Source of the DNA: Phycisphaerales bacterium
Lineage (GTDB): Bacteria; Planctomycetota; Phycisphaerae; Phycisphaerales; SM1A02
NCBI GenBank assembly: GCA_022447165.1
Contig: JAKVBR010000054.1
Location: 1-10,395, forward strand
Reading direction: 5' to 3'
Length of the DNA stretch: 10,395 bases
The notes below the pieces were generated by a model, which saw nothing but the letters and a program-made list of their open reading frames with translations, did no database searches and was not told the origin of the DNA. Shown here in pieces: positions 5,989-10,395 of the stretch. Numbering within the stretch: the first letter of the stretch is position 1; each line of letters starts with the position of its first letter. The position numbers and the translations under genes were made by a program.

Positions 5989-7081
5989 CGGCTACAGGTT
6001 TAACTTTCCACCGCCCAATTGTGTTTATTGGAAGACCCCCGCCTCTATTTGCGTCAACAATCTGTTGTACCAATTCGCTAGTAATGCCAGTCGGATGGCC
6101 TTGCCATCTCACTGTACCCTCATCGCTCACAATGATTGCGTGTGGAATGCCTTTAATCCCAATCAGATTTTGCATTCGTCGTTGTGGGTCAACTGCAACG
6201 TGATATTCCATTTTTGTATTTTTCTGGAAATCAACAACCTTCTGCTTTTGTTCACTTGAAACGCCAACAATAACAATGTCATCTTTAAATTCTTTGGCAA
6301 TGTCGTTCATGTGGGGGATTGAAGCAACGCATGGCGGGCACCATGTCGCCCAAAATTCTACAATCCGTACTTTTCCATTGACATCAACAGGATTAGAAAC
6401 CCAGTCTTCAACAACGAAGTTTGGTGCTGCTTTGCCTTGGATGTTCTTTGAACTTCCAACATTCGTTGAGAATTTTGGAAAAGGAATTTCTTCACGCTCA
6501 ACACCCTCTGGGATTGGAACTGTCTTCACCTCTAGATCCGGATCAAATGGTTCTGCAAGTAACGAATTAGCTGCCTCTGTCAGCGACTTAACCTTAAGGC
6601 CAACGTGCCTTACTCTGCCCTGTTTATCAATCAACACATTGGTGGGATCTTTATAAAATCCTAACGAGTTACAAACGGCTCCTGTTGTGTCAACGACTGT
6701 TGGTGACTTCACTCTGTTTCTTTTGCAATATTTTTCAGCGCCCTCGTGTTCATCGGGAGTGTGCACTAAAACAAGGGCGATATTTTCCTTGTCTTTGACT
6801 CGGGTCAATGTTTTAGATGCTGCACGTATAACGAGTCGCCCTTCAGGCGAATCATTGTTCCATGATTGCACAATGACCACCTTACCTTTTAAATTTGACC
6901 ACGAAGGTGCTTCCTCATCTTCGCTCGGTAATATCCAAGTGCCACTCCCACCAATCTCAATGGGTGCATATCCAACTAAGGTAGACATTGCCTCTCTGTC
7001 GACCTCATCGATTCGATTGTCAATCCATTCATCTGGAGTTGAAAATGAAATGGCTAAAGTTGTGAGTGTAGCAATGAACAT
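5981..7081 (-). CDS. Exported tandem thioredoxin-like (TlpA/redoxin) protein with one degenerate domain
   Basis: The protein has 366 residues from the chosen ATG. A hydrophobic N-terminus (MFIATLTTLAISFS) suggests export. The C-terminal domain, about residues 216-343, is TlpA/ResA-like: GKAAPNF, then VEFWATWCPPC with the redox pair at C248/C251, then GIPHAII with the cis-proline at 313. The N-terminal domain, about 40-178, follows the same plan (LKGKVVIVQSW, later DPTNVLIDKQGRVRHVGL), but WNNDSP at 74-79 replaces the WCxxC motif, so it should lack disulfide chemistry. C119 and C137 remain in it. The likely role is disulfide reduction or cytochrome maturation in the periplasm. AAAGG lies 6 nt before ATG 7081. 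A second in-frame ATG at 7132, preceded by AGGA, would place Lys and Arg before the hydrophobic stretch and is a serious alternative; a GTG at 7150 is less likely. The stop codon overlaps the MATE start. Confidence 0.83.
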   Translation of the reverse strand: MFIATLTTLAISFSTPDEWIDNRIDEVDREAMSTLVGYAPIEIGGSGTWILPSEDEEAPSWSNLKGKVVIVQSWNNDSPEGRLVIRAASKTLTRVKDKENIALVLVHTPDEHEGAEKYCKRNRVKSPTVVDTTGAVCNSLGFYKDPTNVLIDKQGRVRHVGLKVKSLTEAANSLLAEPFDPDLEVKTVPIPEGVEREEIPFPKFSTNVGSSKNIQGKAAPNFVVEDWVSNPVDVNGKVRIVEFWATWCPPCVASIPHMNDIAKEFKDDIVIVGVSSEQKQKVVDFQKNTKMEYHVAVDPQRRMQNLIGIKGIPHAIIVSDEGTVRWQGHPTGITSELVQQIVDANRGGGLPINTIGRWKVKPVADG

Positions 7082-7087
7082 GGCAAA

Positions 7088-7092
7088 CCTTT
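7088..7092 (-). promoter_or_regulatory. Shine-Dalgarno supporting the thioredoxin-like gene start
   Basis: The minus strand reads AAAGG-TTTGCC-ATG with a 6-nt spacing. This favours ATG 7081 over the upstream in-frame ATG at 7132, though that codon also has an AGGA at similar spacing. Confidence 0.45.
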
Positions 7093-7104
7093 CATTTAGG
7101 GTTT

Positions 7105-7135
7105 TTGAACACTCCCAAGATAACACACCCATAAT
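7105..7135 (+). promoter_or_regulatory. Weak candidate promoter for the ChaN-like gene
   Basis: TTGAAC (7105-7110), a 19-nt spacer and CATAAT (7130-7135) lie in the divergent region upstream of the plus-strand gene. The -10 is good (five of six) but the spacing is long. Predicted transcription would begin about 60 nt before the ATG at 7204. This 122-bp divergent interval must hold promoters for both directions; I found no convincing one for the minus strand. Confidence 0.3.
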
Positions 7136-7203
7136 CGGTCCTGCGACCACTTTTCAGGAATTGGTCTTTAATGAGTCAAAAGAGTGGGTTACGATGGCGG
7201 ATT

Positions 7204-8112
7204 ATGAAACGTATTCCTCTCTTTTCTTGCTTGTTACTCCCCTTGGGGTGCACTGCTACTCAGCATTCACTCCAGCACATTGACGAAGTACACCTTGAAC
7301 TAAAACACGACCTCACAATAGAGGATGGAACGCGGCAAACTATTTCCATTCCTGTTTTCTGGAAAATGGTGGATGAGGCGGATGTCATTGTTCTTGGAGA
7401 GTTACATGACCATGTTGTTGGGCATGCATTCCAGAAGGAAGTTGTTAGTCATGTCATGACTTCGTTTCCAAAAAGCACGCTTGCACTTGAAATGCTCGAG
7501 CGTGACGAACAAACACTTATAGATGATTTTATGGGTGGAATTATTGATGATGAAAAGTTTGCAACACTAACACACTCTCAAAACTGGTCCGGCACCGGTT
7601 CTTGGGCAGCGTGGTATCAACCAATCATTGACAAGACGGTAGAGTTGGGTGGTTCTATTGTTGGTGCAAATGCACCGCGAAGATATGTCACACTTGCAAG
7701 AACTAGCGGCTTTGACGCCATCGAAGCATTGCCTGAAAACAGACGGGCGCTTGTGACGATTCCCAATCCAATGATAGATAATCACTACCAAGATCGCTTC
7801 TTTGAACTCGCGGGGATCACCGATTACGACGAACATCCTGATGAAACTGAGCGAGTGTTAGGATTTTATAGAGCGCAGCAAGTTTGGGATGCGACGATAG
7901 CAGAGAGTGTTGCGCAGTTAAACCCAAGCGTGAATGCAAAAGCAATCTTACTCGTTGGGCAATTCCATGTTGAATATGAGGGTGGGCTAACTCAATTCTT
8001 AAAAAGAGCGTTGCCTGAAGCAAACATTTTAGTCATCACCGTTCATCGCGCTTCGCCAGAACTTGAGTTTGAAGACATTCCAATCAGTGATATAGTCGTT
8101 TATGAAAACTAA
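7204..8112 (+). CDS. ChaN-family (DUF399, haem-binding type) putative lipoprotein
   Basis: This putative envelope protein has 302 residues. MKRIPLFSCLLLPLGC is a short lipoprotein-type signal with the acylated cysteine at 16; the lipobox PLGC is imperfect because proline replaces the usual leucine at -3. The body matches the ChaN family: VIVLGELHDHVVGH at 61-74, LALEMLERDEQ at 93-103, WAAWYQPIIDKTVELGG at 134-150, GANAPRRYV at 154-162, FYRAQQVWDATIA at 221-233, and GQFHVEYEGGL at 252-262. Campylobacter jejuni ChaN binds haem and is linked to iron acquisition; whether this protein does so is inference. An in-frame ATG at 7171 would add eleven residues. I prefer 7204 because it gives a classic lipoprotein N-terminus, although neither start has a good Shine-Dalgarno. 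It is the only plus-strand gene here and converges on sua5 with no gap. Confidence 0.85.
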   Translation: MKRIPLFSCLLLPLGCTATQHSLQHIDEVHLELKHDLTIEDGTRQTISIPVFWKMVDEADVIVLGELHDHVVGHAFQKEVVSHVMTSFPKSTLALEMLERDEQTLIDDFMGGIIDDEKFATLTHSQNWSGTGSWAAWYQPIIDKTVELGGSIVGANAPRRYVTLARTSGFDAIEALPENRRALVTIPNPMIDNHYQDRFFELAGITDYDEHPDETERVLGFYRAQQVWDATIAESVAQLNPSVNAKAILLVGQFHVEYEGGLTQFLKRALPEANILVITVHRASPELEFEDIPISDIVVYEN

Positions 8113-9051
8113 CTAAGAAGTTGCTCTTAACAATCTATTCAACACTGCATTCCATTCTGGTGTTGATGGAGGTGTTTCAATCAAAATCTCATGAGCGCCT
8201 ATAGCATCTGCCTCACGCAATGTTGCATACATCTTCGATGCGTAGCCCTTTGGGCAATTTGGCATCACAAACGCGTGTTTTGTGATGCGTGGTGTCCCAA
8301 CGATTGAAACAACAATGACGTCGGGGTTTGAAATGGAGTTGATCGAATCACTGCCAACCAATGTTGTTTTTGTGTGAGGCGAGTAATGCGCGCTTGCTGT
8401 TCCGGGGGAATCGGTTTGAGCGGCGGGTTCAGATAGTTTGGTTTCTGGAAGCAATTTGGCAAGTGAAGCAAGTGAAACTGATCCTGGCCTTAACACTGTC
8501 GGAACACCTACGAGTGACAACACTGTTGATTCAATGCCACAATCACACGGTCCTCCATCAATCACTGTGACACCGCCACCAAATGACTGTTCTACATGGA
8601 TGGCAGTCGTTGGTGAGATGTAGCCCGATGGATTTGCTGAAGGAGCCGATAGTGGTCCACCCACTTCGGCTAACAGCGACAATGCAACTCGGTGGTTTGG
8701 CATGCGTATTGCAATTGTGTCAAAACCCCCACATGCAGCAGATGGAACGGCGTTGTTTTTAGGAACGATGATGGTGAGTGGCCCCGGCCAGAAGTGTTTT
8801 GCTAACAAGTCGCACTTTTCGTCCCAATGATTAGTCAATTGTGACACTACTGAAACGTCGTGAATATGCGCGATTGTTGGATTGTTTTTAGGCCTACCTT
8901 TAAGATCGTAAACTTTTTGAATTCCAGTTTCGTTAAAGGTGTCGCACCCTAGCCCGTAGACTGTTTCGGTAGGGAATGCGACCACACCGCCACCTCGCAA
9001 TGTTTCCGCGGCCTCTTGAATTGAGGATTGCGTTGGGTTGGCGATTGTCAT
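8113..9051 (-). CDS. sua5: L-threonylcarbamoyladenylate synthase (Sua5/YrdC/TsaC type)
   Basis: This cytoplasmic enzyme of 312 residues makes threonylcarbamoyl-AMP from threonine, bicarbonate and ATP, the first step of t6A37 modification of ANN-decoding tRNAs. The YrdC domain (about 1-190) shows VVAFPTETVYGLGCD at 23-37, KGRPKNNP at 51-58, FWPGPLTIIV at 87-96, IAIRMPNH at 113-120, SAPSANPSG at 135-143 with SPT at 146-148, and CGIESTVLSL at 171-180 followed by LRPGSV. SPGTASAHYSP at 215-225 is the Sua5-type linker, and a small C-terminal Sua5 domain ends in APEW-like PSTPEWNAVLNRLLRA. So this is the long Sua5 form, not the short TsaC form. Its ATG overlaps the stop of the upstream TolC-family gene (ATGA) without its own Shine-Dalgarno, so translation is probably coupled. 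Its stop abuts that of the ChaN-like gene. Confidence 0.93.
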   Translation of the reverse strand: MTIANPTQSSIQEAAETLRGGGVVAFPTETVYGLGCDTFNETGIQKVYDLKGRPKNNPTIAHIHDVSVVSQLTNHWDEKCDLLAKHFWPGPLTIIVPKNNAVPSAACGGFDTIAIRMPNHRVALSLLAEVGGPLSAPSANPSGYISPTTAIHVEQSFGGGVTVIDGGPCDCGIESTVLSLVGVPTVLRPGSVSLASLAKLLPETKLSEPAAQTDSPGTASAHYSPHTKTTLVGSDSINSISNPDVIVVSIVGTPRITKHAFVMPNCPKGYASKMYATLREADAIGAHEILIETPPSTPEWNAVLNRLLRATS

Positions 9052-10395
9052 GGTGATTGAAGTGAGTGGGTATGAATATCAATGCCATGCATGTTGCTCG
9101 TAACACCCATCGCCAAATATAAATTCGCAATTGCTTTGTTGTAATTCACAATTGAAGTGAACTCTGCGATTCTTGCTGATGCAAGACCAGACTGCGTTTG
9201 CAGTTTAAGATTTAAAAATGTTGGGGTGAGCCCAGACATTGTTTCTTCTTCAACTTGAAGCGCTCGCATGTTTTCTGCTTGTGCTACTCGATATGCTCTG
9301 TTCGCTTGCATCAATTCCGCATTTGTCACAACATCGCGGAGTAATCGCTTCACCTCTACAACTGCATCTTGAACCCCTTTTCGATACCGCCCCGTGGATG
9401 TCATTTTTTCTAAGCGCTTTGACTGGTAATCTGCTTCTGCGGCATGATTGCCAAGAGGGACTTCAAATGAGAGCCCGGCAACGTAATTCAAGTAATCTGT
9501 ATCGAAGACCTCGTTGTATCCATCACCTGCTGAATCACCAAGACCATAGAAAGACATTTGTGCTTGTAAATCAAGTTGCGGTAACCGTGCGTTGTCGGCG
9601 ACTTCGAGTGAAATGTCATTTTTATCAATCTCAAGCGCGAGCCGCCGTAAGTCTGGCCTGTGTTCAATGGCCGTCATCACGGCCTCGCGGAGTGAAATCG
9701 TGACTTCGAGCGGCTCAAGTGTAGAAGATGGTTGGAGGACTGAGTTTGATTCAAGACCGTACGAATCACTGTTCATCAGCGCTTTGAGTGTATCAGAAGC
9801 GCTGTGCACTAATGATCGCTGCGAAATGACTTCGACAGAACGTTGTTGGAGCGTAGCAACTGCTTGAGCATAATCCGATTCGCCTGTGTCATAGCCTCTT
9901 CTCAACTCTAAAATTGCAACCACATCCTGAGATTGCTCATACAGCCATTCACGAACTTGTAATGTCTTCCACTGCAAAACAAGATCAAGGTAAGCAACCT
10001 CGGTTGCCGTCAATGTGTTCATGAGTGAAAGTTTGAAGTCTTCAAGTGATTGACCGTACGTGATGGTTGAGATGTTGATTTGTGCCCGAGCAACCGAGTC
10101 ACCGAAATTGCGAAGAAGGGGTTGGTTCAATCCAACTGTGCCAACGGTCTGCCACGCTGGATTTGGTTGAAAAACAAAATCTGCGTTGTTGTTTTCCGAT
10201 TTAGAGACATCAGTAGATATCGTTAGCGTGCCACCTGAATAAAGTTTTTTTGCAAGTGAACCATTGATGTTTAAAGTGTCGGTTGATTGCTCGTCTGAAC
10301 TGAATGGGTTGTTTGGAACTGTTTGTTGCGGGATTCTGTTTCGCCCGAGTGTGCCATCCAGGCCAAACAGAAAATCAAATGCTGCCTCCGTTTGA
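9048..10395 (-). CDS. TolC-family outer-membrane efflux protein, N-terminus outside window
   Basis: The frame is open from the right edge to a TGA at 9048, giving 448 visible C-terminal residues. The codon at 10130 is TTG inside the gene, not a start. The fragment opens with TEAAFDFLFGLDG, then LYSGGTLTISTDVS, VGTVGLNQPLLRNFG and ARAQINISTI, the usual order in TolC-type proteins. Long heptad-rich helices follow, with EHRPDLRRLALEIDKNDISLEVADNARLPQLDL (the second family repeat, visible in minus-strand 9580-9680), then GLSFEVPLGNHAAEADYQSKRLE and a final long helix around MRALQVEEETMSGLTPTFL. Such proteins form trimeric channels for RND, ABC or MFS efflux and type I secretion. The partner pump is presumably upstream and out of view. 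The 4-bp overlap with sua5 is unusual for an efflux gene. Confidence 0.88.
   Translation of the reverse strand, partial: QTEAAFDFLFGLDGTLGRNRIPQQTVPNNPFSSDEQSTDTLNINGSLAKKLYSGGTLTISTDVSKSENNNADFVFQPNPAWQTVGTVGLNQPLLRNFGDSVARAQINISTITYGQSLEDFKLSLMNTLTATEVAYLDLVLQWKTLQVREWLYEQSQDVVAILELRRGYDTGESDYAQAVATLQQRSVEVISQRSLVHSASDTLKALMNSDSYGLESNSVLQPSSTLEPLEVTISLREAVMTAIEHRPDLRRLALEIDKNDISLEVADNARLPQLDLQAQMSFYGLGDSAGDGYNEVFDTDYLNYVAGLSFEVPLGNHAAEADYQSKRLEKMTSTGRYRKGVQDAVVEVKRLLRDVVTNAELMQANRAYRVAQAENMRALQVEEETMSGLTPTFLNLKLQTQSGLASARIAEFTSIVNYNKAIANLYLAMGVTSNMHGIDIHTHSLQSP

Noticed and set aside
5750..7283. Plus-strand frames at 5750-6259, 6276-6656 and 6687-7283
   Set aside because: They are opposite the MATE and thioredoxin-like genes, have no recognisable domains, and the frame at 6687 runs into the start of the real ChaN-like gene in another frame.
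8095..8170. Bidirectional terminator between the ChaN-like gene and sua5
   Set aside because: I searched for a hairpin with a T-run on either strand around the abutting stops and found none.
10128..10130. TTG at 10130 as the start of the TolC-family gene
   Set aside because: The frame is open to the window edge and the upstream residues match the expected TolC-family N-terminal part, so this TTG is an internal leucine.
1..10395. tRNA, CRISPR, insertion sequence, prophage or defence island
   Set aside because: No regularly spaced repeats, transposase motifs, tRNA-like cloverleaf sequences or defence-type genes were found. Gene content and packing look chromosomal.

Overview
The window looks like ordinary chromosomal DNA of a Gram-negative-type bacterium, most likely a planctomycete (Phycisphaerae-like). 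I base this on gene content, not on a marker gene. A TPR protein with RNA-polymerase-alpha-CTD-like repeats sits beside a SpoIID/LytB-domain protein, a large two-domain secreted thioredoxin-like protein, a TolC-family outer-membrane protein and a ChaN-type lipoprotein. Base composition is balanced to slightly AT-rich by eye. I see no rRNA, tRNA, CRISPR array, insertion sequence or phage gene. Coding density is very high and every gap is under 130 bp. Eight of the nine genes are on the minus strand.

Reading the minus strand from the right edge, the first unit is a TolC-family outer-membrane efflux gene (start off the window) with a 4-bp stop/start overlap to the tRNA-modification gene sua5 (L-threonylcarbamoyladenylate synthase). 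The only plus-strand gene, a ChaN-family putative lipoprotein, converges on sua5 with no bases between the two stop codons. Divergent from it is a second minus-strand unit: a secreted tandem thioredoxin-like protein (one active and one degenerate domain) whose stop overlaps by 8 bp the start of a MATE multidrug/cation antiporter.

Next comes a separately promoted gene with the best regulatory signals in the window. It has a TTGCAT-17-TACAAT promoter directly after the MATE stop, a Shine-Dalgarno-supported GTG start and a strong intrinsic terminator. It encodes TPR-like helices followed by two alpha-CTD-like repeats spaced exactly 90 residues apart.

The left third is a tightly packed minus-strand cluster: a SpoIID/LytB-domain peptidoglycan protein, a TSUP (TauE/SafE) permease, methylisocitrate lyase (prpB), and the N-terminal third of 2-methylcitrate synthase (prpC), cut by the left edge. 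prpB and prpC give two steps of the methylcitrate cycle for propionyl-CoA. Their 94-bp spacer holds two sets of inverted repeats, the only intercistronic stretch here with obvious RNA structure.

The most promising items are the duplicated alpha-CTD/TPR protein as a possible DNA- or polymerase-interacting regulator, the attenuator-like prpB-prpC spacer, and a recurring -10-like hexamer 7 to 8 nt upstream of starts that lack a good Shine-Dalgarno. None of these proves a new system. The rest is recognisable housekeeping, transport and envelope biology.
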